Shown: positions 23,304 through 33,957 of the stretch, one piece after another
Layout of the letters: each line of letters starts with the position of its first letter
Numbering within the stretch: position 1 is the first letter of the stretch
Assembly (NCBI GenBank): GCA_022315425.1
Contig: JAIUPT010000031.1
Coordinates: 372,001-436,000, forward strand
Direction: 5' to 3'
Length of the DNA stretch: 64,000 nucleotides
From: Pseudevernia furfuracea
Taxonomy: Eukaryota > Ascomycota > Lecanoromycetes > Lecanorales > Parmeliaceae
Translations under genes and position numbers: made by a program
Notes under the pieces: model-generated
Told to the model about the DNA's origin: nothing
Seen by the model: the letters and a program-made list of their open reading frames with translations, nothing else
Databases searched by the model: none

Positions 23304-24212
23304 ATGCCTGTAAGTCTGATCCCTTTCAACGTTGCATTGCTAGCTGCTGACCTGGATTCAGGCGTATCACTCAATCTTCCTCCAGGATCAAGATGTCCGA
23401 ACGATAGGTTAGTCGACCGGCATTTTCAATACGCCCCTCAACCTCGATGCTTACCGTCTTCCATTGCTTGACCCGTACGCTCTGACTCCATACAGGCAAC
23501 TTTGCTCTCCTTCCTCTCCGAACTCGCACCCGTGGCCCAGCTTACACTCTCCCCGCCTTAGCTCCAGGCACCTCGGAGCTCGAGATCGATCCAGACAGTG
23601 AATCCTACGACTCTCTAGACGAAGTGCTTTCCCTTTTTCGAGCAAACACGTTTTTCCGAAACTTCGAGATCAAGGGGCCGGCAGATCGATTACTGATCTA
23701 TGGCATACTGTTCTTGAGCGAGGCTCTGGGGAAGATCAAGCCGACGATGGGAAAGAGGGAGGCAGAAAAGGTACGCTCGTTCACATGGCGAGTAGGCCAG
23801 AGTGGCGCAATCTAGGTCAGGACTACAGAACAGTAGCAGCGCTGACAAAGGCCTCTGTATCTAGGCGCTGCTGAATACGGCGTTGGACCAATTTGCAATT
23901 CCAGGGGATGCTAGCTTTCCGTTGAATCAGGCATACGAGGCGCCGAGAGATCGACAGGATGCTGAGACCCTGCGGCAGTGAGTTTTGCACATGATCTACT
24001 AGCGCCACAGACCTTTCTCACAAGATCTAGATATCTGTCTCAGGTGAGACAAGAATTAGCAATGAGATTACTGGCGCGTGTGTATGCAGATGGCAATACA
24101 CCGTCGAAAGTGAGTGTCCTCACTCTGTCACTGCAGATTGTGATAGACATTGATCATATCACAGTGGTGGCTGAGTTTCACGAAGCGCAAATTTATGGGC
24201 AAATCACTGTAG
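23304..24212 (+). CDS. ARC18: Arp2/3 complex subunit 3 (p21, ARPC3)
   Basis: Six exons (23304-23309, 23362-23407, 23496-23770, 23865-23977, 24031-24109, 24165-24212) give 188 aa. Hallmarks in order are MPAYHSIFLQDQDVR, IGNFALLPLRTRTRGPA, NFEIKGPADRLLIYG, FAIPGDASFPLNQAYEAP, QYLSQVRQELAMRLL and the C-terminal WWLSFTKRKFMGKSL. The subunit helps the Arp2/3 complex nucleate branched actin, mainly at endocytic patches. Exon 1 carries only two codons, which is why a single-frame search misses the start. All phases agree. Confidence 0.93.
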
Positions 24213-25544
24213 TAGCTTATTCTAGGTACCGGCAGGAAATGCAGCCACCTTTTGAGACAGTCCAGTCCACACATTTCCCCGAGCCAATCTGCAAGACATC
24301 AAAGTTGGTTATACTTAATGTACAAAATTAGCGTTCTAAGAACGTGAGCATAGCATGTTCATGGCCTTCCTTGATCCATTGCCTCTTACATGGACTCGTC
24401 AAAGATGATGGATTTCAGGTCGTTCTGCAATACGTACAGCAACGAGAATCGAACATTGACTCTGGTGACTCTTGCGTGCCTCTATTGCCTGGTCTTCGCT
24501 GAATCGAGAAATATCTTGCTTATAGTGGGCATTACCAAAGCCCAGAAAGCCAGTCTAGTATTGCTGATCGCATAGCTTTTGAAACCTCGCTGGAGTGACC
24601 GTCGGACCTTGCCGACTATCTGGCTCATCTTTAAGCTCGAGAGATAGAAATACGTCCAATTATTGCCACTGCTAAACCCAATCACGTTGCGGGGACCACG
24701 TTTGGGAATTCCCAGCCCAGCATGCGCTCGGAGCCTTCTGCCGCCCTTTCCAATTCCAAATGCCTCGAATGGGGTATGCAACATCATTTTCCAAGGTAAG
24801 TGAAAGTGAACTCTCAACGTGCACACACTGATCCATTTATCAAAGCCATGGATTGGGCAAGCAAATATCACGTGGAAGATCAGAGAACCTATCAACGTCC
24901 GTCCGGAAACGAAGTCATATCGGAGCTCATCTACGAGCTCAGGGGGCAAGTGAGAATTCGGAAGGAGGTCGCGAGTCATGTTCAAGTATTGAAGGGGTGG
25001 GCACAGGGTGGGTACATCGCAAAGGAAAGGAAACAGGCTATATGTCCCAGTCTCCTGACTTCCCGAATCTTCGCATTCTTAGTATTGATATGTGGCCTCG
25101 TCACCCAACGCACTGGTGGCGCCAGGATATTATTTAGCGATAGAGCGTGGGGCGCGCAGACAGAGGCGGTCCTGGCCGCCTTGGAGGTGACGTTGGCGGT
25201 GAGAGCCAGAATCAAGGCTGGAGATGAGATGGGCTGCGGATTGCGAGAGATTCGAGAGGGAGTACCTCGAGAAGGGACGATGGAGACGAGTCATTGAAGG
25301 TAAGGAACATGGTGCTCCAGATCAAGAGGGATCATTTGGTCGCAGATACTACGACTTGTGTGGCAATGGGAAGACTGTTGTGGAAGTGACGAGAAAAGAG
25401 AAGGAAATTAGCGTCTGCGGATAGTGGGCTTGTCTTGTCTTCTGAAAGTTTTAAAAAAGGGCGAAGGCAGCTGTAAAAAGCGCTCGATCGTGGTGCCAAC
25501 TTGGCAGCCGCCTTGCTTTGATGTTTCGCCAGTGAAACTCAAAC
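24213..25544. other. Region with a possible decayed gene
   Basis: On the plus strand two overlapping frames look protein-like. One ends EAVLAALEVTLAVRARIKAG (near 25160-25220). The next, shifted frame reads CERFEREYLEKGRWRRVIEG at about 25240-25300 and continues to a stop at 25424. A single frame change within about 20 bp would join them. No family or clean splice model was found, so this may be a broken gene or chance. The rest shows nothing. Confidence 0.3.
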
Positions 25545-25901
25545 ATGCTGGCCTCTTCTGAGAAATTTCAAGCTCCGCAGAAAACAACAAAAGATGAACG
25601 CTCCGCATATCACCCTGTGCTCGAGATGACTACCTTGCCACAACTCTCGTCAGTCTCTCCAGTCGTGGGGACGCGCTCGAGACCATGGTCCCATGACGTG
25701 CTGTGCCTGTACTGCGGAACCACTGTCAGATGGTCGATGCGCTCCGAATCGTATGAGCTACTCCCGGGAATGATGCCTTTGGATGAGGGCAACGAGGAGG
25801 TCGCAGAGAAATGCTCTGGATACGAGAGACGAATGTGCGAGAGAGTACAAGATTTGAACAAGCAACGACTGGTTCTTGGAAGCACTTTGAACGTGATGTA
25901 A
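25545..25901 (+). CDS. Hypothetical small protein with CxxC
   Basis: This open frame of 118 codons has protein-like composition and the segment DVLCLYCGTTVRWSMRSE, then a charged helical end (YERRMCERVQDLNKQRLVLG). The pair of cysteines could bind metal or be redox active. Internal methionines near 25590 and 25626 are alternative starts. It is convergent with NOP2 and leaves only 28 bp between stop codons. No family was recognised. Confidence 0.35.
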   Translation: MLASSEKFQAPQKTTKDERSAYHPVLEMTTLPQLSSVSPVVGTRSRPWSHDVLCLYCGTTVRWSMRSESYELLPGMMPLDEGNEEVAEKCSGYERRMCERVQDLNKQRLVLGSTLNVM

Positions 25902-25929
25902 AAAACCTGGACACCTCTTGCTGTACTAC

Positions 25930-28149
25930 CTAAGAACGAATCGTAGGTGCCTTCACCCGCGGACCAGCATTCATGGTGGCCTTGGCTTTGGAAGGCTTGA
26001 TACCGTTCAACTCAGCAGTGGCAACTTTCGACGGATATTCAACAGCCGTCATTCCGTTGGTCGTCTTTCCCTTCTCCGGGGAATTGGGGTGGACATCTGC
26101 CTTCTTCTCCCCATTCATCGCCTTAGGATCGATTCCTTTCCTCCTTAAGCGATTTCTCCTTGCCCTCTCCATGTATTTCTCATCCTCTGAATCATCGAAA
26201 CCACCAAAAGGTAGCTCTTCATCTTCATTATCAGATGCGATTGGCGTCCTGCCTGCCATGCCCAATGGTTCGCCGTTTTCAGTGGCATCGGCTTCTCCCC
26301 CTTTTGTCGACATATTGGGCGATGGACCCGTCTTCTTGAGTTTGCTCACGAAGAAGCCGTCGACATTGTAAGCGTGCGGGTAGAAACGCTTCGCCATCTT
26401 CATTTTTGGATCGAACTGCTTGCCCATGTAGCTCACAAAGCCATCTACACCAAACGTCAAGCCTGTTTCTACAAGCTTGACGTTCGGTCGTTTCTTGAGA
26501 GCGTATTGCACAACCTGTTCGTTCTCCTCAATGGAGACGCTGCACGTCGAGTAAACGACATAGCCTCCAGTCTTACTCGTATGGTCAACAGAGTCAATAG
26601 CGCAGAGTAACAGCTGCTTCTGTAGGTGCGGCAGTTGCATGAAGTCTTTCTCCGTTTTGTTCGTCTTGACGCTAGGGTCTTTCGCAATAACGCCTGTACC
26701 AGAACACGGAGCATCGAGTAGTACGCGATCAAAGCCGCCAATCACCCTTGGAAACTCTCTAGCGTCGTGGTTGCAAACAATGGTATTTTTGACGCCGAGA
26801 CGATGAATATTGCCTATCAAAGCCTTGGTTCTATCTTTGTTACTGTCGTTTGCGAATATGCTGCCGGTGTTCTTCATTAGAGCGGCGATATAAGTGGTCT
26901 TCCCACCAGGAGCTGCTGCCATATCCAGAACTCTTTCATGTTCTTGAGGTGCAAGAGCCATAACGGGGAGAAATGAAGAAGCCGCCATGATGATGTATTG
27001 GCCGGCAAGATACTCTGGGGTAGCTCCCAAGGGCACCTGGCTTTCGAATACCTGCAACCCAACTTTCGACCATTTACCCACAGGCTCGAGAGTGACGCCT
27101 TTATTGATGAGCGATTGTGCTAGCTCTCGGCGATGAGTTCGAATGGTATTTGTGCGAATGACGACGGGGCGGCCAGATTCATTAGCTTCGAAGAATGCGA
27201 ACGCTTCTCGGGGTGTGAAGAGGTTGAAGAGCTTTTCTGCGAGGTAGGAAGAGTAGCCGTAGTAAAGGCAGACATCTTTGATGAACTGAGCTGTATATTC
27301 GGCGCGAGATCGACCTGGCTCAGAGAATTTGGAAAAATCGTCCAGGATGCGGATGGTGTCTGTGATCCTTGAACGCAGTAGTTGTAGGTCTGGTGCCAGT
27401 CTCGAGGCTGGGCCAGCATCTTCATCCTCATCGTTCAAGACATTCATTCGGTCACCGTCGATGTTGGTTTGTAAAGCTGCTTCTTCGAGCTCAAGTTGCG
27501 CCTCAGCTGCATCTTCCGCTTGCTCTTCATCTAATCGCCTCGACAGCCCCGCGATATTCGCAGCCGTAAGCTTCTCCTCAGCATCAGACTCATCTTCATC
27601 CTCCGAAAATCTTGCTTTCTCTTGCTGTGGGTCTGAATCATACACCGACGATCCAGACCCCAGAAACCCATCCCCGAGGCCTTCCCCATTTTCCGACATG
27701 CCATCTTCCCCTCCACCAAGCAGGCCTGCATCCTCCTCCTCGTCTCCTCCTAACAAATCCGCCTTATCATATTCGGAGCTAACTTCCTCCTCACCGCCTC
27801 CCATCAAATCTGCCGCATCATCATCCGAGCTCTCATCCTCGTCTTGCAGCGCACCAGACATGACAGCATCTGCCATCCTCCTGCTCTTTCCTCCCTTACT
27901 TCCCTTTTGCGCCTTGCCGAAGCCATTGGCGAAGTTCCCTTTAGTAGCATGCTTAAGAGCAGAGTTCGCGGTGTGATTGTATGCTGGATTCGCAGGTGTT
28001 GGCACCTTGATCTCTCTGGATGCTTTTCTCTTTTTCCCTCTCGCAGAGTCGTCAAATTCGCCGGCTTTGCGTTTCTTTAGGGAGGAAATGCGAGGCTCGT
28101 CCAAAGGTGGCGGCGGACCTTGCTTCTTCATGCGGCGACCTACTCCCAT
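25930..28149 (-). CDS. NOP2: rRNA (cytosine-C5)-methyltransferase NOP2
   Basis: A single exon encodes 739 aa from MGVGRRMKKQGPPPPLDEP; an upstream in-frame ATG at 28245 is less likely. The N-terminal third is Lys-rich then strongly acidic, typical of this nucleolar protein. The catalytic domain has the SAM motif VLDMAAAPGGKTTYIAAL, the DAPC motif VLLDAPCSGTGVIAKDPS and the catalytic TC motif in YVVYSTCSVSIEENEQVV. NOP2 methylates a cytosine of the large-subunit rRNA and is needed for 60S assembly. The gene is divergent from GET5, with 250 bp between start codons. Confidence 0.95.
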   Translation of the reverse strand: MGVGRRMKKQGPPPPLDEPRISSLKKRKAGEFDDSARGKKRKASREIKVPTPANPAYNHTANSALKHATKGNFANGFGKAQKGSKGGKSRRMADAVMSGALQDEDESSDDDAADLMGGGEEEVSSEYDKADLLGGDEEEDAGLLGGGEDGMSENGEGLGDGFLGSGSSVYDSDPQQEKARFSEDEDESDAEEKLTAANIAGLSRRLDEEQAEDAAEAQLELEEAALQTNIDGDRMNVLNDEDEDAGPASRLAPDLQLLRSRITDTIRILDDFSKFSEPGRSRAEYTAQFIKDVCLYYGYSSYLAEKLFNLFTPREAFAFFEANESGRPVVIRTNTIRTHRRELAQSLINKGVTLEPVGKWSKVGLQVFESQVPLGATPEYLAGQYIIMAASSFLPVMALAPQEHERVLDMAAAPGGKTTYIAALMKNTGSIFANDSNKDRTKALIGNIHRLGVKNTIVCNHDAREFPRVIGGFDRVLLDAPCSGTGVIAKDPSVKTNKTEKDFMQLPHLQKQLLLCAIDSVDHTSKTGGYVVYSTCSVSIEENEQVVQYALKKRPNVKLVETGLTFGVDGFVSYMGKQFDPKMKMAKRFYPHAYNVDGFFVSKLKKTGPSPNMSTKGGEADATENGEPLGMAGRTPIASDNEDEELPFGGFDDSEDEKYMERARRNRLRRKGIDPKAMNGEKKADVHPNSPEKGKTTNGMTAVEYPSKVATAELNGIKPSKAKATMNAGPRVKAPTIRS

Positions 28150-28399
28150 GACTGTGACTGTCGAGACTGTGTATCCTGGGGAAATGGTAGCTCCGTAAAT
28201 TTTCAAGACCGCGAAACAAAAAAGTTCGTGCGATAGGGCTGTCACTTATCTTAGCGCCTTGGCAACTCTCCACCACCAAAGCAATACTGACGGACCTCTA
28301 TCCGCGTGCTCTTGGCTTAACATGCAATCCGAGCATCACGAAACCCTCTTCTCCATATTTAGCAGAACCCACCCGCCCGACTACCTTCCCAACGGCACA

Positions 28400-29056
28400 A
28401 TGACCGAGTTATCCTTCGCCAAAACATTTCTCTCCTCCCTCGACTCCCGCCCTCTCAAACTCCAACCAGATTACACCGCGAACCCCAAAACTGTCGAGCT
28501 AAATGGACCATACACGCTGCCCAAGATGCCTACGCCGTTCAAACGGACGACCTCATCGGGATTAATAGATGAGGCGGCGCAGAAGCCCAGTGTGCTTAAT
28601 GTTACGCTGAAGAGTTCGAGGAATCCAGTGCTGAGTCTAAGCCAGCCGAGTACAGATTTGGGGACAACGGTGCTTGATTTGAAGCAGAAAGTGGCTTCGG
28701 ATCTGAAGCTAGAAGGCACGGAGAAGATACGCATACTGTACAATAAGAAGCCAGCAGGGGATGTGAAGACGCTCAAGGAGCTTATCGGAGACGAGCCTCT
28801 ACAAGCTGGTCAGGAAGTAGAGCTGGGCGTCATGGTTATGGGGTATAAAGGAGCCGATGTGGCGAGAATAGAGGATACGACTATGAGGGATGCGGATGGA
28901 GAGACTTCAGTTGCGCAGGGACCGAGTGGAGAGGAGGTGCTTAGGGCGGAGGAGTTCTGGGCAGATCTTAAAGGATTTTTGGTGCAGAGGATAAGGGATG
29001 AAGGGAAGGCTGCGGAGGTATTTGACAAATTCAGAGGGAGCTGGGAGAAGAGGTAG
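28400..29056 (+). CDS. GET5: GET complex protein Get5/Mdy2-like (ubiquitin-like domain)
   Basis: A single exon encodes 218 aa. The N-terminal Get5 segment MTELSFAKTFLSSLDSRP, which in yeast binds Get4, is followed by YTLPKMPTPFKR. A ubiquitin-like domain comes next (VLNVTLKSSRNP, TVLDLKQKVASDL, KIRILYNKKPAGDVKTLKEL). A C-terminal helical region (FLVQRIRDEGKAAEVFDKF) matches the homodimerisation domain. Get5 with Get4 hands tail-anchored proteins to Get3 for insertion in the ER. The frame is open upstream to 28259, but the family start fits the ATG at 28400. Confidence 0.88.
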   Translation: MTELSFAKTFLSSLDSRPLKLQPDYTANPKTVELNGPYTLPKMPTPFKRTTSSGLIDEAAQKPSVLNVTLKSSRNPVLSLSQPSTDLGTTVLDLKQKVASDLKLEGTEKIRILYNKKPAGDVKTLKELIGDEPLQAGQEVELGVMVMGYKGADVARIEDTTMRDADGETSVAQGPSGEEVLRAEEFWADLKGFLVQRIRDEGKAAEVFDKFRGSWEKR

Positions 29057-29389
29057 TTAGGGTGCCCTGGAGCAGTATATTCGAGGCACGGGAACGCAGG
29101 CTCCGTACATATCTCCGCGAACAGCCACGGCAAGCTTTGCGCATTCAAGTGCAGCCGCGTCACTTTTCAGTGGCTTGGGTAGGGTTGTCTCGAGTATATT
29201 GGGCAACGGGCACACAGCACGTGAAAGACGTCAAGCTTCGACTCGTACAAGTAGTGAAACAGATGATCGGTAACGAGCATGGAATCTATGCAACACAGAC
29301 TTCTTCAACCTATTTCGCTTGCCAAATCATCAACCATCCTTCCACCTTTCTCATGCCGTACTTCGACAGCAATATTCTCTAGCTCCCCT

Positions 29390-30138
29390 CTAGCGCTTTC
29401 CTTTGCTGATGTCCTTCAGAATGGTTGCGTACTCAATTTCGTCGTCTCGATTGGCTTGTACCTCGGCTGCGATACCATTGAGCGCGTTTTTGAGGGATTC
29501 TTTTGATGATGCGTAGGTCATTCTCGGCTGCAAGAACCCGAAATCAGTTTTATGTCACAAAAATTTTGTATGGCAATCTTACGAAGACCAATGTTCCCTC
29601 GTCGGGGCTCCACGAGATGAAGACAATCTTGTTCCTATTCCTTGATCAGCCTGGTCTTCCCTTCCAGATTCCTTCTATCAAGAATTCACAGCATACCTCG
29701 TTCCCTCACCCCCCTCCAACTCATACTGAAAGTCGTAGACGGCATATCTTGGACCCTTTCCCTCCTTGCCCTTATGCCCCGCCTTTGCATTCATAAGCTT
29801 ACTCTGGAACGTCTCCCAGTCTGGGTCAGAGCTCGAGTCCTCGACGACGATCTCTTTGTAGTCATCGGACAGCTTGTAGATGATGTATTTGACCGATTTG
29901 CCTAGCTTGAGCTCATTGAACTTGGAGATGCACTCGGGCGAGACGGAGACTCTAGTGGAACCTGGGGAGTTAGCGGAACGAATTGATCTGGGGGTATAGC
30001 TGCATTTCTTTGGTGTGTCGTGCATGGAAGCAAGGCGGGTAAGAATGGGGGAGGCGTACCCGGATTTACTCTGCGAAATGGTCAGCACGTGCTTTTATGT
30101 TGCTGGCGGAGGAGGCATGGTGAGGGCAAGCTTACCAT
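29390..30138 (-). CDS. COF1: Cofilin (actin-depolymerising factor)
   Basis: Five exons (30136-30138, 30060-30070, 29697-29951, 29583-29634, 29390-29527) give 152 aa. The start codon is alone in exon 1 and exon 2 is 11 nt, a layout typical of fungal cofilins. Motifs are VSVSPECISKFNELKLGK, YIIYKLSDDYKEIVVED, KGPRYAVYDFQYEL, TRNKIVFISWSPDEGT and MTYASSKESLKNALNGIA. Cofilin severs and depolymerises actin filaments. Together with ARC18 it adds a second actin-patch gene to the window, though the two are 5 kb apart with unrelated genes between. Confidence 0.94.
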
Positions 30139-30756
30139 GATCGCACAGATTCGAGAAGATGGAAAGAATGGACGTAGTCAGGATTCTGAAATAGCTGTAT
30201 ATCCACCACGGCGTCAGCGTCAGCTCGAGTCAACTTTGCAGCCTGGCACGTGGGCGCAAGAACGTGTAAGGAGAGGATGACGGAGAAGGAGAGACTGCTT
30301 CGTGTACCGAGTGATGACAGCTTGCAATATTGTGGGCGGTGTTTTGGTAGCTGGTTGTTGTGTACAAAGGATCTATCAAACACAATCCTTGCGGTTGCGG
30401 TAGTGGGGAGCAACATTTCTATCGCTTGGCAGCTGGAGGGGCGAATATTTGCTAGCGTCCTTTCTTCGAGTCCGCTCCAGTGATTGAACGATGCGGGATG
30501 AAATCCAGTGTACTTGTAGGCATAAAAATGAGTAGAGCGAGATAACAGTTTGGATGCTGGGATTATGATTGAAGCTATGGACGCTTTTTACATTTGTATC
30601 TTACAGGAAATCGACCGCTTGTGCTATGCTATCGCGAAAGTAACTTGAGTGGAGAGACCCAAGGGGGTGAGATAACGACACTTGCCAAGAGTCGAAGTCA
30701 TATCCAGGACGCCGGCCGTGGATATCGAGGAAGAGAAACAAAGACGGCGAAAGCAC
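30139..30756. other. Cofilin upstream region / HSP60 3' flank
   Basis: This interval covers the probable cofilin promoter and the HSP60 3' UTR. No additional gene is supported. Confidence 0.5.
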
Positions 30757-32732
30757 TTAGAACATGCCTCCACCACCCATGCCACCCATTCCTCCCATGC
30801 CTCCACCACCCATACCACCACCTGGCGGGCCCTTCTCTTCTGGCGCCTCGGTGATGGCGACTTCGGTGGTACCAAGCAGCGAAGCGACACCACTAGCATC
30901 AACGAGAGCAGTGCGGACAACCTTGAACGGATCAACTATACCGGAAGCGATCATGTCAACGTACTCGCCCTTGGCGCTGTCGAAACCCTTGTTGAAGTCT
31001 GTTCCAAACTCATCCATGAGCTTGCCAACGACAACGCTACCTTCAGTACCAGCGTTCTCGACAATTGTCCGTGCTGGGCGAGTAATGGCGCTCTTGATAA
31101 TACTGACACCCAGCTGTTGATCGAAGTTGGTGGGCTTAACGGAGCCTAGGGCATTGGCGGCAGCTTTTAATAGAGCAGTTCCTCCCCCTGGTAGGATACC
31201 TTCCTCCACGGCTGCACGAGTCGCGTTCAAGGCATCGACAACGCGGTCCTTCTTCTCTCCAACCTCAATTTCAGAAGCACCTCCAACCTTGATCACAGCC
31301 ACACCACCGGACAACTTAGCCAGGCGCTCTTGTAATTTCTCCTTCTCGTAGTCTGACGTTGCTGGATCATTCATGACACCGCGAATCTGCTCGCATCTCT
31401 GTGCTATCGCGTCTTTGCTGCCCTCGCCGTTCAGTATGATGGTGTCCTCTTTTGTAATCGTGATCGAGCCAGTTGATCCAAGCATATCCGGCGTAGCTTT
31501 TTCCAACTTAATGTCAAGCTCGTCCGTGAACACGGTGGCGTTGGTGAGAATGCCGAGATCGCCCAAGATGGATTTACGGTTGTCACCAAAGCCAGGAGCC
31601 TTGACTGCGGCAACTTGTAGCTGACCACGAAGCTTGTTGAGGATACAGACTGCCAAAGCTTCTCCATCGATGTCCTCAGCAATAATGACAAGTGGGCGAC
31701 GCATCTGAGTGGAGGCTTCGAGCGCGGGTATTATGTCCTGGACGGCAGATATCTTCTTCTCTGACAGGAGGATTAAAGGCTTCTCGAACTCAACCTTCTG
31801 GGACTTGGTATCGGTGATGAAGTATGCAGAGGTGAAGCCACGGTCGAATCTCATGCCCTCGGTGACCTCAAGCTCGTCCTCGATCGTCTTTCCCTCCTTG
31901 ACAGTGATGACGCCCTCCTTGCCAACCTTCTCCATAGCATTTGAGATGAGTTTCCCGACATGAGTATCGCCGTTTGCTGAGATGGTGGCCACCTGAGCAA
32001 TCTCTGCGCCAGTGGTAATATCGCGCTTATTCGTTCGTAGATAATCCACCACTGCTTCAACAGCAGCTTGCGTGCCTCTCCTCAAATCCATAGGATTGCA
32101 TCCAGCAGCGACGTTTTTAACGGTCTCGGAGAAGATGGCGCGAGCAAGGACAGTGGCGGTTGTGGTACCATCACCAGCCACCTCGTTTGTTTTCGAGGCA
32201 ACGTCTTGTAGGAGACGGGCACCAAGATTTTCGAATTTATCTTGTAGAGTGATCGCTTTAGCAACGGTCACACCATCTATAAGTTGGCAGTCAGCTTGGG
32301 CAACCCTCCTAGCAGATGGTCTCTGGCGCGGCACCTTTGGTGATCTTAGGAGAGCCATAACTCGATTCGATCAAGACATTTCGTCCTTTGGGTCCTAGTG
32401 TGGTTGCTACAGCTCTAGAGAGTGTCTCGACACCCTTCAGTAGGGCTGCCCTCGCGTCGACCCCGAATTTGAGATCCTACGCAATGCAGCGTTAGTAATT
32501 GAACAGCAGCTTAATCGACATTACTACAGATGCTTCGTGACGAGTTGATGATTTGTAGCAGGCGAGCTGGAGGAGCAATTGAAAGAGCCTGGTGTACCTT
32601 ATGAGCGAATCTCTGCTGCTGAAAGTTGAGGGCAGTAGCAGCGGCCGGCCGTGACTTCGAGAGTGTGCTAGAGTATGGGGAGACTGATGGCAGAAGCGAA
32701 GCTCGCCCTCTTGAGCTGAGAGCCCGCTGCAT
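30757..32732 (-). CDS. HSP60: Mitochondrial chaperonin HSP60
   Basis: Exons 32598-32732, 32335-32476 and 30757-32276 give 598 aa. Exon 1 is an Arg/Ser/Ala-rich mitochondrial presequence (MQRALSSRGRASLLPSV). Then come DLKFGVDARAALLKGVETL, VATTLGPKGRNVLIE, the nucleotide-binding VAGDGTTTATVLARAI and EEGILPGGGTALL. The Gly/Met-rich GGM tail is typical of group I chaperonins. HSP60 folds imported proteins in the matrix with HSP10. An upstream in-frame ATG at 32741 is possible. No perfect three-unit heat-shock element was seen directly upstream. Confidence 0.96.
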
Positions 32733-33517
32733 GGTTTTCACAGAGCTTGATTCTCAAGTTAAAGAAAAAGTATCGATGAAGAATATGTAGACAGGATTGT
32801 AGACTGAGCAGTGGACATGCAAAATCTCGATATTGATTCAGCAAGAGCATCAAAATAATTTCTGGTTGATTCTTCGACTAGTCCCAAAAGCGTAAAGCTG
32901 CCGTGGATCCCTGCCTTTCGGAGATGGGCTTTCTCCGGTTCAATCTCAACATCTACTCACTCTGTATCTTTAACACTTCTGTTGCTTCTTACTGACGAGT
33001 CTGCTCCTGTGATTTTTGGTGCTCTTCAGGACTGGGTCTATGTGTTTTCTAAAACTCTTTCCCACTCTGACTGGTTTTAGGCTGCCAGAATCCAAGAGTG
33101 AGTGTGTGTAAAGCAGAAAATCATAATTACAGGAGGTAATGGAACTTGGTAATGAGATACTTTTCCAGTGTGAGACTGGAATGTGCAATCAAAGGAGAAG
33201 TGTACAGTAAGCCAACCAGTATAATGTGCACTGCATTTTGCATCTCTTAGAGAAGACGTGTTGCTATGCACAAGAAATACTCTGCAGGCTGTGACCTATC
33301 TCGCACTCATTTGAGGTGTAGAAATTGTTTGCAGACCCTTTATCGACCCCCACTCCCCACCTGCATGACACGTTCACTTAGCATCTTTGCAATTACTCAA
33401 TTTACCCCCACTTCCTACCTACGTAATAATAACGGGATCATCTCTAGCCACCAGGACGGCAGTGAATATAATTTCACTGGAGGCTGGCCATTCCCCACTC
33501 TAAGTCTACATAAGAAA
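32733..33517. other. HSP60 upstream region, no gene
   Basis: This is the likely HSP60 promoter. Scattered TTC/GAA pentamers occur (for example around 32860-32880) but without a clean alternating array. The last 100 bp contain a CATTCCCCACTC element that reappears in the 144-bp repeats downstream. Confidence 0.45.
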
Positions 33518-33918
33518 ATGAAGATATATAAAAAGGTAAAAACACATAAGAGCTTGAGAGGCATGAGAGCATGAAGGTACATGAGAACATGAAGATCCAT
33601 AAGAACATGAAGATCCATAAGAACTTGAAGATCCATAAGGACGTGAAGGTATATAAGAACTTAAAGATGCATAAGAACTCAAAGATGCACAAGAACTTAA
33701 AGATGCATAAGAACATGAAGGTACATAATAACGTGAAGGTATATGAGAACGTGAAGGTATATGAGAACTTGAAGATGCATAAGAACGTGAAGATGGATAA
33801 GAACGTGAAGATGTATAAGAACGTGAAGATGTATAAGAACGTGAAGATGGATAAGAACGTGAAGATGTATAAGAACGTGAAGATGCATAAGAACGTGAAG
33901 AGACAAATCAAAAAGTGA
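33518..33918 (+). repeat. 18-bp minisatellite with coding-like hexapeptide
   Basis: Tandem 18-nt units have the consensus GTGAAGATGYATAAGAAC. Two diverged units (33518-33553), one 17-nt unit (33554-33570) and then 18 units in register (33571-33894) are followed by a short end to the stop at 33916-33918. In the plus frame the array reads as repeats of K-N-V-K-M-H with no stop. On the minus strand two frames are also open, one hydrophobic (F-L-Y-I-F-T type). The 17-nt unit breaks the frame, so the plus-strand open frame starts only at 33571. Because the period is a multiple of three, the open frames may be a by-product. Confidence 0.85.
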
Positions 33919-33957
33919 CAGATCGGCCTGAATCACTAAAGAGGGAGTGTAGCCGGC

